Positions 30,401 to 40,084 of a stretch of 64,000 nt of DNA are shown one piece after another; within the stretch, counting starts at the first letter, position 1, and each line of letters opens with the position of its first letter. Source of the stretch: Marinilabilia salmonicolor (GTDB taxonomy: Bacteria > Bacteroidota > Bacteroidia > Bacteroidales > Marinilabiliaceae); assembly GCF_003003035.1 (NCBI RefSeq), contig NZ_PVTS01000014.1, positions 62,001 through 126,000 of the forward strand, read 5' to 3'. The position numbers and the translations under genes are program-made. A model generated the notes under the pieces. It saw only the letters and a list, made by a program, of their open reading frames with translations, was not told the DNA's origin and searched no databases.

Positions 30401-31258
30401 ATTGTCGGCATAGTGGTGGCCTCTCACAATGTCGTCGATGGCACCACAATCGCTGGTTACATATCCCTCCAGCCCATATAATTTACGGGCAATGGTATCG
30501 ACCAGAAACTTACTTGCTGATACAGGAACCCCGTTCACTGCATTGTAAGAGGTCATTATTGACGGAAGATTGTAATCGCGAATGAGGGTCCGGTAGGGAA
30601 GGAGGTAGTATTCATACATGTCCCTCTGGTCCAGTTCGGAACTCCCCGAATGACGATTAAACTCGGTATTGTTGGCCAGATAGTGTTTCCCGCAGGGAAC
30701 AGTTTTTAGATATCGTGGGTCATCCCCCATCATGCCCTGAATAAATCCTTTTCCTATTTCCGAAACCAGGTACGGGTCTTCACCAAATGTCTCGGCAGTC
30801 CTTCCCCAACGTGGATCTCGGGCAGGTTCAATAACTGGCGACCAGTAGGTAAGGGTGAAAATCAGATCATGGTTGAACCCCCGGGCTTCATCCGAAATGA
30901 CTTCGGTTTCCCGCTTAATCAATTCAGGGTCCCAGGTGGCGCCAGCTGCTACACTATTTGGAAATGAGGTGGCCGTCATTCCGCTGTTGTTATTTCGGCC
31001 CATTATTCCGTGCAGAGCTTCTCCCCAGAAATTATATGAGTTGATTCCCAGTCGCGGAATGGCGGGCATGGTATTGCCAAACTGACTTTGTTTTTCTTCG
31101 GGAGTCATCCGCGAAACCAGATCAGCTGCCCTTTCTTCAAATGAATAGGCGGTGTTCAGATATATGGGCTTTTGACTATGCTCCCCGCCGGGGATGAAAG
31201 CCATAATGGAAACACCGACAATGCTTAGAAGAATCAGTTTTGTTATTGTACGTTGCAT
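27446..31258 (-). CDS. Very large multidomain GH3 enzyme (1270 residues)
   Basis: The protein has a signal-like N-terminus (to about MAFIPGG). The GH3 barrel carries the nucleophile Asp270 in VTSDCGAIDD. The GH3 C-terminal domain (about 378-745) is interrupted by a CBM6-like insert (about 473-588, YDATNFDQSAKG... to LVLVYHEP). An FnIII-like domain follows (about 770-850), then a Big_2-like Ig domain (about 885-965, YRSNNPDVVSVDPKGEV), a small beta-module (about 969-1045) shared with the 702-residue GH43-like protein, and a C-terminal concanavalin-type sandwich (about 1050-1265, SDEFNGSEINSQWKW) like that of GH43_C2. It is roughly 400 residues longer than ordinary GH3 enzymes. Likely a beta-xylosidase or glucosidase that grips polymeric substrate. 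It is 18 nt downstream of GH51. Confidence 0.9.
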   Translation of the reverse strand: MQRTITKLILLSIVGVSIMAFIPGGEHSQKPIYLNTAYSFEERAADLVSRMTPEEKQSQFGNTMPAIPRLGINSYNFWGEALHGIMGRNNNSGMTATSFPNSVAAGATWDPELIKRETEVISDEARGFNHDLIFTLTYWSPVIEPARDPRWGRTAETFGEDPYLVSEIGKGFIQGMMGDDPRYLKTVPCGKHYLANNTEFNRHSGSSELDQRDMYEYYLLPYRTLIRDYNLPSIMTSYNAVNGVPVSASKFLVDTIARKLYGLEGYVTSDCGAIDDIVRGHHYADNYTEAAAMGISAGVDIDCGGVYQNHALKALEAGLITQGDIDKALINIFTIRMRTGEFDPKGMVPYAGIKPHKVNDPSHNDLAIEMATKTPVLLKNNEVSGDKALPIDLTQINKIAVLGPQADLVELGDYSGPVEPHLRITPLAGIQNYIKVHNLDTEVVSTSDGNTSKNTDFYTISGFSTVTTDGKIKEYDATNFDQSAKGVIASERFGRSAVRGIKDGDWTLYDNIDITDVDSIRFNMTIAQEGGLLEVRVGSATGNVLASKEIVSGNQENNNSWFRRPETIPVKINTLGITGPQTLVLVYHEPEPDGTDQETLDMAASADVALVFVGTDQSTGREESDRFAITLPGNQNKLIKDVADANPNTIVVMQTMGMVEVEEFRNHPNIKGIIWTGYNGQAQGTAMAKILFGEVNPGGKLNVTWHKSLNDLPEFNDYTLRKGKGNDGRTYWYFDDKVSYEFGFGLSYTTFAYSNFAISRNSITPNDKITVSVDVKNTGKVDGDEIVQVYVKTPDSPASYNRPIKRLKGFQRVTIPKGQVKRVHIDIDCEDLWFWDAENDQITFDQGKYIFEIGASSRDIKGQVEATMQGSYKPELVNIVAESDRIVLEPGDVIQTSVTAAMTDDSFYNINKVRVTYRSNNPDVVSVDPKGEVTATGIGVASVFADVTIDGKTVSDSYPVKVMPDLTPGSILVNGKIIPEFNQDIKAYSYLLKKGSTVPKVKASAVSNQIRVDIQQAKDIPGTAVVTLVDDITLEKNIYYVNFDAKSVSDEFNGSEINSQWKWLRENPSAHSLTEKEGALTITSEPGGVSERTNNAKNILLQSANSDWTIETKLVGSRMPSQPENAGIIVYQDDENFIKLVHRAVIKTTRIREPQPGTIDLVIEENDISKSLASFKLKDPITGSNELILKLTKKGSMYTAYYSVDNGENFENLGTADLLLKDIRAGLMVADGIISNYMKSTFWFDSDTTKPDTPFDISFDYFRIESNGNK

Positions 31259-31276
31259 GACAAAAAATTAGAAGAT

Positions 31277-32788
31277 TTATTTCGTCGCGATTTCTATTTG
31301 AGTGAATGAATGCGCAGGAAAAGTGTGTTGGATGACATTTCCTTTGAAGCTCATTTGCCTGGTTTCAACCGAAACAGGCGATTCGTCAAGGGTATTTTGG
31401 GCATCCAGATTATCGGCATTAATTACTTTAGCAGTGGCCTTGCCAGCGTATTTCCCGGCTTGTAAATCGATTTTTGTCTCAATTTCATCAGTCTCGTGCC
31501 TGTTTACCACATTCACAATTACTTTCTTTTCCGACTCGTTATATATTGCTGTTACATCTAAATAGGGGATGTTGTCGAATATTTCATTGTCATAAGATGG
31601 TCCATCAGTATAAACATCCAAAGCGTTGCCAAGGGCATTATTAGAATAGAGATTGAATGTGTGAAACAGTGAGTTTTTGAAAACACCTTCGGGCGAATTG
31701 CCTGTAAGGTTTGTGATCATGGTAATGTTGGCCATTTTTACAATATCGGCATGTCTGATAAATGAGTTCAGGTGCTGTGCAAGCAATAAAGCACTTCTAA
31801 TCCCTCCAAAACCGGGTGAATATTCATCAAAGGAGATGTAAACCGGACGCTCGGATTCGGATTTTACCATTGCTTTTTTGATGGAAGCCTGTGTGGTTTC
31901 TATTTTCTCATCTATTTCCAGCCCGAGGGACATGTGATCCGAAAAAACGTCGTTTTCTCTGCCTCCGGGAAGGGCTTCGCTGGCATATCGATGTATTGAG
32001 ATGTAGTCTATTTTACCCACCATTTGATCCAGCACATATTCATTCCAATCAACCCATTTATTCCCTGGACGGTATAGTGAAGAACCGGAAGCAACGAGCT
32101 TAATGTCTTCATCGATAATCTCGATAAGTTTTCCGGCTTCCAGTGCGAATTTGCAATAATCTTCGGCTGATTTTTGTCCCATCTGCCAAGGCCCGTCTAT
32201 TTCATTTCCAAGGCCTACGTATTTTACATTAAACGGCTCTTCATTGCCATATTTTCTTCGCAGGTCTGAATAGTAAGTCCCCTTTTCATAGTTGCAATAC
32301 TCTACCCAGTTGCGTGCATCATCCAGTGTGCCTGTTCCGCCGTTGATGCACAAAAAATTATCCGCACCAATCAGACTACAAAATTTGGCGTATTCGTCGG
32401 TTCCCATCTGATTGGTTTCAATTTGTTTCCATGCCAAATCAAGTTTTGCCGGCCGCTGGTCTTTGGGGCCGATGCCATCTTCCCAGTTGTACCCTGACAC
32501 GAAGTTTCCTCCGGGCCACCGTACGTTGCGGATGTTTAGTTCTTTGATAAGGTCAATGAAATCTTTCCGAAAGCCATTTTCGTCGGCAAATGGTGACTCG
32601 GGATCATATATATTTCCATAAACAACAGTTCGGATGGGCTCCACAAAGGCTCCATAGATATTGGGATCAATGGTGTCAATGGTTCGGGCGGGGTCGATTT
32701 TTATCAATGCGGTTTCTTGTGCGGTAATATTGCTTAAAAACAAGCAGCATATTAATGTGAATAAACATAAGGTTTTAAGGCGTATCAT
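31277..32788 (-). CDS. GH51 alpha-L-arabinofuranosidase
   Basis: This 503-residue protein has a signal peptide ending NITAQ. The GH51 barrel carries acid/base Glu196 in VGLGNEIDGPW and nucleophile Glu322 in YISFDEYSP; RWPGGNFVSGYNWEDGIGP is the typical N-terminal barrel block. The C-terminal beta-sandwich follows. It belongs to the compact intracellular-like GH51 branch by motif, yet is exported, and is clearly different from the GH51 at 3088-4689. The two may split arabinofuranose linkages or chain length between them. Co-transcribed with GH9 upstream (23-nt gap) and GH3 downstream (18 nt). Confidence 0.93.
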   Translation of the reverse strand: MIRLKTLCLFTLICCLFLSNITAQETALIKIDPARTIDTIDPNIYGAFVEPIRTVVYGNIYDPESPFADENGFRKDFIDLIKELNIRNVRWPGGNFVSGYNWEDGIGPKDQRPAKLDLAWKQIETNQMGTDEYAKFCSLIGADNFLCINGGTGTLDDARNWVEYCNYEKGTYYSDLRRKYGNEEPFNVKYVGLGNEIDGPWQMGQKSAEDYCKFALEAGKLIEIIDEDIKLVASGSSLYRPGNKWVDWNEYVLDQMVGKIDYISIHRYASEALPGGRENDVFSDHMSLGLEIDEKIETTQASIKKAMVKSESERPVYISFDEYSPGFGGIRSALLLAQHLNSFIRHADIVKMANITMITNLTGNSPEGVFKNSLFHTFNLYSNNALGNALDVYTDGPSYDNEIFDNIPYLDVTAIYNESEKKVIVNVVNRHETDEIETKIDLQAGKYAGKATAKVINADNLDAQNTLDESPVSVETRQMSFKGNVIQHTFPAHSFTQIEIATK

Positions 32789-32811
32789 AGCTTCTATGGT
32801 TTGGTTAGTGG

Positions 32812-35349
32812 TTAATTTTCATGCAGCAGTTCATTAACTGCATTGGCTAAATAAATATAAGCTGCACCAATATCGATGATATACTCATTTTCTCCCCAGA
32901 AAAACGGCCAGTCTTCCTTGTTTTCCGGAAAATCAGGATTCAATATCAACACTCCTGGTACAATCCCTCCGGCAATAAAACTAAAGTCGGCCCGGTTGCT
33001 ACCATAGGCTACTTTTTTTGAGCGGGTTCCCACAGCCGAAACAAATGAGATGTTGGAATGAAGGTGGCATCCAAACAAGTAATCCAGGCCTCTGGTAACA
33101 TCTTCTTTATCCATAATTTCAGGAAAAGCTTTATATGCCATATAATTAGTGGTTGCCCATTCGATAACACCTGAATTACCAGCCCATCCCCTTGTCGAAA
33201 TTGGCACCCCGTATGGATTATCGGCTTTTAATGCTGTAATTTCCGCTTTATGTTTAACGACGTACTTTTTCAGCTTCTTTTTAAAGTTTTCATCCATGTG
33301 GGGAAGGGCATTAAGTGCAATCGAGAGTGTCCATTCTGATGATTCTTCCAAAGCCGGCCATATCAATTCCTCGTAGCGCTCGGCATAAGCATTGTCTCCC
33401 GAAGCAATATAGAGTTGAAGTGCGGCAGCGATTTCATTAAAACGTCCCCATCGTGAATATCTGTCGGGTTTGGCTGTTTTCATGATCTCCCGGGCTTCGG
33501 TATAAAGTTTTTTGGCCAGACGGAGGCACTTATCAGCCAGTTTACTGTTGTAGTCTTTTAATGCTCTGTTAGCTGCAGAGAGCGCCGCAACAGTTGAAAA
33601 GTCAAGCCTGTAGTTGCGATTGGTAAAAGCCCAGCGGTCGTCCAGCGTTCCTGAACTAACTCCATCTGTTTCGTAAGGTTCAAGATCCGGATTGTATGGC
33701 AGATTGTCTGTTTCTGTAGAAGCATCACCCAGATGATGGTATTGATGCAATCGGGGCACAATAATACCCCGAACAGGATGGCCGATATTTTCAATCTGTG
33801 CCACAAGGTTCAATGTGCCATGTTCTATTTGCTGAAGAATATCGGGATCGCCATCGGGACGATGGATGTCCACATATCGTGTTTCCTGATCAATAAAAGT
33901 TTGGTCACGATTAACCTTGAAGTACTCCCACGAATCCACGAGGCTTTGGATTGTACGACAATGAGTGCCGGTTTGGATATCATAGTCGCCGGCATCAAAC
34001 CAGCCACCAACTGCCAATCCGGGTATCCGCTCCAATGGTTTGTATTTGGTATCGGTTACCGAGTCCATGCTGTAACCATCAAAGAATTCGATGTTTACGG
34101 GAGCCTGTAATGCGTCATCCTTAAAGGGTTCTCCATGCCATGTGCGATAAGCTTCGTTTACTTTCATGTGATCCATTTGCACCGGAAGGAAGACATCTAA
34201 TGTAGGATGCCATACATTTTTTAATGCATTTTCATCAACAGAGAAGGTATTGGTTATTTGGTCACCATATTCGATGCAATACAAACCTGGTTCTGTGATT
34301 GAACTGAAGTCCGCTTTCAGATAGTTGTAGCGCAGATACTTCCCCCATTCTTCTGTGTCAACAGTCAGCTGTTTTACTTTTTCGCCTGATGGAGTTACTT
34401 CGAAAATGGAGGCTTCTTTCAGGGGAGTGTCATTCTGGTCGAGTTCAATAACGGCTACTTTCTTTTGATCCGGGTGATATCCAGCCTGAGAGAAACCAAT
34501 GTTGGGTTCGCGAACCCAATTTTCGATGGTATTTGGTTCTACGTACCATTTCAGAACCTCTCCGGTTTGGTTGGCTGGTAAAATACTTCGGGCAATAAAC
34601 CAACCGTTTTGTGCCAGATTGCGACCATCAAAAAGCATTATTTCCGAATCCGATTTAATCTTTACATATCTTTCCGGATCTTCGGGAGCCAACACCAGGG
34701 TGTTTCCCTGCGAAAGTGGCCTGGGTATAATGTATTCATCCAGTCCGCGATCATCAAAAGTATTGTGACCGCCAAACTGGGGTATTTTGTTTTTCGATGA
34801 TTTAATGGCTGTATTTCCTGAAGGGTAAAGCGGGAAGGTTTCAGGCTTTCCGTCAACCAAATAACTTTTTTCGAAGTAGGCAGAAGGTAAAAACTCAAGA
34901 TTAAATCCTGCTTTTCCTTTCAATGATTCAGGAACCGGCTGATCTAAGGAAATAACAATTTGAAAACCATCTCCTTCCGGGGTTACGGTTATCTTTGAGT
35001 CAAAATCATAGGCATCATACCGAAGTGTAAATGCAATGCTTTTGTTGGCCTGGTCAACATTTTTTTCTACTAATGTAGGTATTAAGTCCCATTGTTCAGG
35101 CGTGTTTTGCAGTCTAACGGCTCCTCCTGTGGAGGTTCTGACTCCATGATGAATGAGCTCAATTCCGGCTGTTTTTTCGTCAAAAAAGAAGCCGTTGTAC
35201 TCATTGTTGAAAACCAAAACATTAAGCCCGGTTTTTTCGAAATACTCTTTTTTATTGAGTGTTAGTTTTTGTGCAAACAATGAAGTTCCGTTGATTATCA
35301 AAAAGCTCAATAAAAAACAAAACGGGATATTTATCTCTTTTATATTCAT
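32812..35349 (-). CDS. GH9 family glycoside hydrolase with N-terminal accessory domains
   Basis: This 845-residue protein has a signal peptide ending TSLFAQ. Residues about 30-275 form a beta-rich region without an obvious family. A CelD_N-type Ig domain follows (about 283-372), then the (alpha/alpha)6 barrel from about 380. GH9 catalytic signatures are VGGWFDAGDYD (Asp452 and Asp455) and a C-terminal GENEYIIDIGAA (Glu822 as likely acid). GH9 enzymes are mostly endo-beta-1,4-glucanases, so its place in a xylan locus suggests action on mixed-linkage glucan or xyloglucan associated with xylan, a glucosidase role, or atypical xylan activity. It is first in a compact GH9-GH51-GH3-CE1 run and is preceded by repeats. 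Confidence 0.85.
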   Translation of the reverse strand: MNIKEINIPFCFLLSFLIINGTSLFAQKLTLNKKEYFEKTGLNVLVFNNEYNGFFFDEKTAGIELIHHGVRTSTGGAVRLQNTPEQWDLIPTLVEKNVDQANKSIAFTLRYDAYDFDSKITVTPEGDGFQIVISLDQPVPESLKGKAGFNLEFLPSAYFEKSYLVDGKPETFPLYPSGNTAIKSSKNKIPQFGGHNTFDDRGLDEYIIPRPLSQGNTLVLAPEDPERYVKIKSDSEIMLFDGRNLAQNGWFIARSILPANQTGEVLKWYVEPNTIENWVREPNIGFSQAGYHPDQKKVAVIELDQNDTPLKEASIFEVTPSGEKVKQLTVDTEEWGKYLRYNYLKADFSSITEPGLYCIEYGDQITNTFSVDENALKNVWHPTLDVFLPVQMDHMKVNEAYRTWHGEPFKDDALQAPVNIEFFDGYSMDSVTDTKYKPLERIPGLAVGGWFDAGDYDIQTGTHCRTIQSLVDSWEYFKVNRDQTFIDQETRYVDIHRPDGDPDILQQIEHGTLNLVAQIENIGHPVRGIIVPRLHQYHHLGDASTETDNLPYNPDLEPYETDGVSSGTLDDRWAFTNRNYRLDFSTVAALSAANRALKDYNSKLADKCLRLAKKLYTEAREIMKTAKPDRYSRWGRFNEIAAALQLYIASGDNAYAERYEELIWPALEESSEWTLSIALNALPHMDENFKKKLKKYVVKHKAEITALKADNPYGVPISTRGWAGNSGVIEWATTNYMAYKAFPEIMDKEDVTRGLDYLFGCHLHSNISFVSAVGTRSKKVAYGSNRADFSFIAGGIVPGVLILNPDFPENKEDWPFFWGENEYIIDIGAAYIYLANAVNELLHEN

Positions 35350-35370
35350 CCGTATAAAATTTATTAATTA

Positions 35371-35442
35371 AGGTCGGATGGAACTCGCATTCAAGAATTT
35401 ATACATGTTCTTTTGAGGCAATCGTTGCCATGCTCGTTTCAT
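35371..35442 (+). repeat. Intergenic repeat family, copy 4
   Basis: It begins AGGTCGGATGGAACTCGCAT, contains the small stem GGCAA-TCG-TTGCC and ends ATGCTCGTTTCAT. It is tandem with the copy at 35467-35537. Confidence 0.85.
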
Positions 35443-35466
35443 CAGTAAATAATTTATCTAAGTTAT

Positions 35467-35537
35467 TGGTCTGATGGAACTCGCATGGTTAATTGTTTAC
35501 ATCCTCTTTTGAGGCAACCGTTGCCATGCTCGTTTCA
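35467..35537 (+). repeat. Intergenic repeat family, copy 5
   Basis: It begins at GGTCTGATGGAACTCGCATG and ends ATGCTCGTTTCAC. It is closer to the inverse copy at 19172-19242 (shared CATGGTTxATTGTTTACATxCTCTTTTGAGGCAA pattern) than to its tandem neighbour. Confidence 0.85.
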
Positions 35538-35704
35538 CTCGTTCAAATTATTTAGTTCCGACAAGAAACTCATTTTTTTACCAGCGCTTGATAAGAAGGC
35601 TGCAAGTGCAAGGCTTGCGATGACTGAAAAACAGGAGTTTACTTTTCGTAAATGACTGTTTTGAAGACGAGCATAACGCAGCAATTGCCGCTTTCTTGCA
35701 AGCA

Positions 35705-37636
<1,932 letters not shown>

Positions 37637-37743
37637 TTAATAGTCCGTTAAGTTCTCGTGACATGCTTTTAATTAGCTGATTAGAAGTCACGGCTCTATT
37701 GTGTTAAAATACAGGTTGTTAGTAATTTGCGATTTCTCTTAAA

Positions 37744-37762
37744 TCTAAAAATCTAACGATCT
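37744..37762 (+). repeat. 19-nt exact repeat, copy 1
   Basis: TCTAAAAATCTAACGATCT occurs here, upstream of the double CE1, and again at 40066-40084 overlapping the 3' end of the GH10 gene. Confidence 0.7.
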
Positions 37763-37784
37763 GTTGATTGATAATATTTCAGTT

Positions 37785-39053
37785 TTAATTTCCAGTGGGA
37801 GTAATGATCCTGTATTCTCCACTTAAATGCATCAAACTGAAAAGGTATAATAATCCGTCATAATATGGATCGAAGTAACCGTCTTCGTAAGGTTCCAGCT
37901 TTTCGTTCCAGATTTTATGGACAAAATCCATGCTGTTTTCGTTATTGTTGATATTGATGAGAGAGGCGGTGGCGGCTGTGGATATCAGGCCCAGTGAATG
38001 TCTGAGCTTTGGAGGATAATCGCCTGCAGGGAGAATCCATTCAGGTTTTGAGCCATCAAGATTATACTGGTCTTTGAAAGAGTCTATTCCTTCAGATCTC
38101 AGGAAGCTTTGAAAACGCTCAGCGTAATCTTCCTGCCATTCTTTATCTTTTCCGTACCAAATATAATCCATGGCAATATTCATGGGTACGCGCCACGAAT
38201 CGTATCTGAATCCCGGTTTCATCCAGCGTGTTGGATGAGGTTCCCCACTGAATTCTGTGTAATCTGAATTTAAGCCGGTAACAGGATGACAGGCACGGTG
38301 CAGAAAAACTCTGGAAGTGTCAGCACAGTCACGGTAGAATTGTTCATGGCCATCGTTGGCGTATTCGGCCCATATTTCGTAGAATGCTGGTACATGATAA
38401 GAGGGGTCTGTCCAATTGTAGCCATCTCCTCCCGGAACAAAAGAAATTTGTTTGTGTTCCAGATTGATAAAGGGTTGGACGTACCCGTTCCCCTCTTTTT
38501 CCCACATCGCATCCAGAATATTCCGGGCTTCGGCATAATAGTCGATTCCGGTATCATTACCCCAACGGTTAGATGCAAGCAGCAATGTGGTGACAAAATA
38601 GAATTCTCCGTCTGATGCACTTCCGGGCGAGTTGATTTTCATTTTTTGGGGGTCAAAGCTCCATGCAAAATAGCCTTTCCCCGGACCTTCCTGATGTTGG
38701 AGATATTTCTTTGACCAACGCCAGATCCGGTCAAATACTTCTTTTTTGTTTAGTTGAACAGCCACCATCATTCCATATGAAACGCCTTCTGTGCGTACAT
38801 CATGATTTTTGATGTCTGATACGTAACCCATAGAGTCGCCAACTTCGAAATAGATACGGTCCGGGCCTTCAAAGAGGTCGTAATAAGCTTTTTCTACCTT
38901 TTTATCGATTTCTTCCTGACTGTATCCCGCTTCCAAAAACAGATTGCGGGTGTTTTTTTGTTTTTGTCCGATTGAAGAAGCGGGGAACAGAGAAAAACAA
39001 AGTATCAATGCCAAAAAAGTTTTTGGGAGTTGTTTTTGATATAGTGTTTTCAT
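37785..39053 (-). CDS. GH8 reducing-end xylose-releasing exo-oligoxylanase (Rex-type)
   Basis: This 422-residue protein has a signal peptide ending PASSIGQ. It has an (alpha/alpha)6 barrel with Glu89 (DVRTEGVSYGMM, acid), Asp148 (SASDGEFYF) and Asp285 (GFRYDSWRVP, base). The spacings closely follow those of the Bacillus Rex enzyme (E70, D128, D263), so Rex or a GH8 endoxylanase is the best call; cellulase-type GH8 is less likely. Rex enzymes remove xylose from the reducing end of xylo-oligosaccharides of three or more residues, complementing the non-reducing-end GH43/GH3 xylosidases. It sits 42 nt downstream of the esterase gene in the proximal part of the array, behind GH10. Confidence 0.92.
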   Translation of the reverse strand: MKTLYQKQLPKTFLALILCFSLFPASSIGQKQKNTRNLFLEAGYSQEEIDKKVEKAYYDLFEGPDRIYFEVGDSMGYVSDIKNHDVRTEGVSYGMMVAVQLNKKEVFDRIWRWSKKYLQHQEGPGKGYFAWSFDPQKMKINSPGSASDGEFYFVTTLLLASNRWGNDTGIDYYAEARNILDAMWEKEGNGYVQPFINLEHKQISFVPGGDGYNWTDPSYHVPAFYEIWAEYANDGHEQFYRDCADTSRVFLHRACHPVTGLNSDYTEFSGEPHPTRWMKPGFRYDSWRVPMNIAMDYIWYGKDKEWQEDYAERFQSFLRSEGIDSFKDQYNLDGSKPEWILPAGDYPPKLRHSLGLISTAATASLININNNENSMDFVHKIWNEKLEPYEDGYFDPYYDGLLYLFSLMHLSGEYRIITPTGN

Positions 39054-39095
39054 TATGAATCATTTAGATGTACGGTGTGATTGGATTATAATCAA

Positions 39096-39989
39096 TTAGT
39101 TGTTGAGAAATCCTGAACTATTCATCCATTGCAAGAGCGGTTCTGTCCAGCTTTCGTGATTGAAAATGAAGCCATGATTTCCTTTTTGATAAATGTGCAT
39201 TTCCACGGGTACATTATGATGTCTTAATTTTTCGAAATAGAAAATGCTGTTATCTACATCTACAACAATGTCATCCGTTGCATGTGTGATATATGCGGGA
39301 GGTGTATTGCTGTCCACCTGTAGTTCGGATGAAAAGTTGCGGATGTCTTCAGCGTCCGGGTTTTTACCCAAAAGTTGATTTCTGGTTCCCAAATGGGTGA
39401 GACTGTCCTGCATACTGATGACAGGGTAAACCAATATTTGAAAGTCAGGACGCAGACTTGTGTTTTCCGGATTGTCGATAATGGGGCGATAATGAGTCGC
39501 TAAGGTTGATGCTAAATGCCCTCCTGCCGAAAACCCCATGACTCCTATTTTTTCGGAGTTAATATTCCACTTTGATGCTTTTTCTCTGATGAATTTAATG
39601 GCTTTTTGGGTATCTTTTAACGGAAGATTTTTCCCGTCATCTGCAGACGAGCCAGGTAACCTGTATTTTAAAACAAAAGCTGCAATGCCATTTGCTGCCA
39701 TTTCTTTTGCCGTTGAAATGCCTTCTCCCTCATAAACAATGACGCTGTAACCTCCTCCGGGACATATGATGACCGCAGGACATAGGGAGTCGCTCTCTGT
39801 TGGTAAAAACATCTCAATGGACGGAGAAAAAACCTCCGTTATTAATCCATGTTGGTTTTTAATATAAGTGTCATCATTTTCAACATCAAGTATGTTTCCT
39901 GTGTTGAGTTCGATAATATTCTGCGCCTTGACTGGTGCCAAAAGCGAAGCAAGGAGAATTAGAAATCCTATTCTTTCGGAATGGTTCAT
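39096..39989 (-). CDS. Alpha/beta-hydrolase carbohydrate esterase (BD-FAE/acetylxylan esterase-like)
   Basis: This 297-residue protein has a signal peptide ending APVKAQ. Oxyanion-hole CPGGGYSV, nucleophile elbow MGFSAGGHLAS (Ser154), THATDD for the catalytic Asp and KGNHGF for the catalytic His make a complete triad. The family is widespread in Bacteroidota xylan loci, often annotated as endo-1,4-beta-xylanase B or acetylxylan esterase, and members hydrolyse acetyl or feruloyl esters. Compact single-domain and periplasmic. It lies 85 nt after GH10 and 42 nt before GH8, so it is part of the operator-driven GH10 unit. Confidence 0.88.
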   Translation of the reverse strand: MNHSERIGFLILLASLLAPVKAQNIIELNTGNILDVENDDTYIKNQHGLITEVFSPSIEMFLPTESDSLCPAVIICPGGGYSVIVYEGEGISTAKEMAANGIAAFVLKYRLPGSSADDGKNLPLKDTQKAIKFIREKASKWNINSEKIGVMGFSAGGHLASTLATHYRPIIDNPENTSLRPDFQILVYPVISMQDSLTHLGTRNQLLGKNPDAEDIRNFSSELQVDSNTPPAYITHATDDIVVDVDNSIFYFEKLRHHNVPVEMHIYQKGNHGFIFNHESWTEPLLQWMNSSGFLNN

Positions 39990-40065
39990 ATGCGTCGTGA
40001 TTTTGGTTCAATATTTTTTCTTTTGCCTTCTGCCTCTTTAGCTTCTGCCTTTTTTGTCACTAACC

Positions 40066-40084
40066 TCTAAAAATCTAACGATCT
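40066..40084 (+). repeat. 19-nt exact repeat, copy 2
   Basis: Identical to 37744-37762. Positions 40075-40084 are the last three codons' end and stop of GH10, so the repeat overlaps coding sequence. A stuttering TTTTGCCTTCTGCCTCTTT / GCTTCTGCC stretch lies just beside it (40021-40055), consistent with a decayed intergenic repeat unit. Confidence 0.7.

Larger units (their letters stand above)
35350..35704. other. 355-nt intergenic region with two repeat copies
   Basis: Two copies of the locus repeat occupy 35371-35537. Downstream of them, about 35540-35704, I see no gene; a 76-codon frame crossing into the double-CE1 gene is a shadow. No -7 motif with half-sites is present before GH9. Confidence 0.6.
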
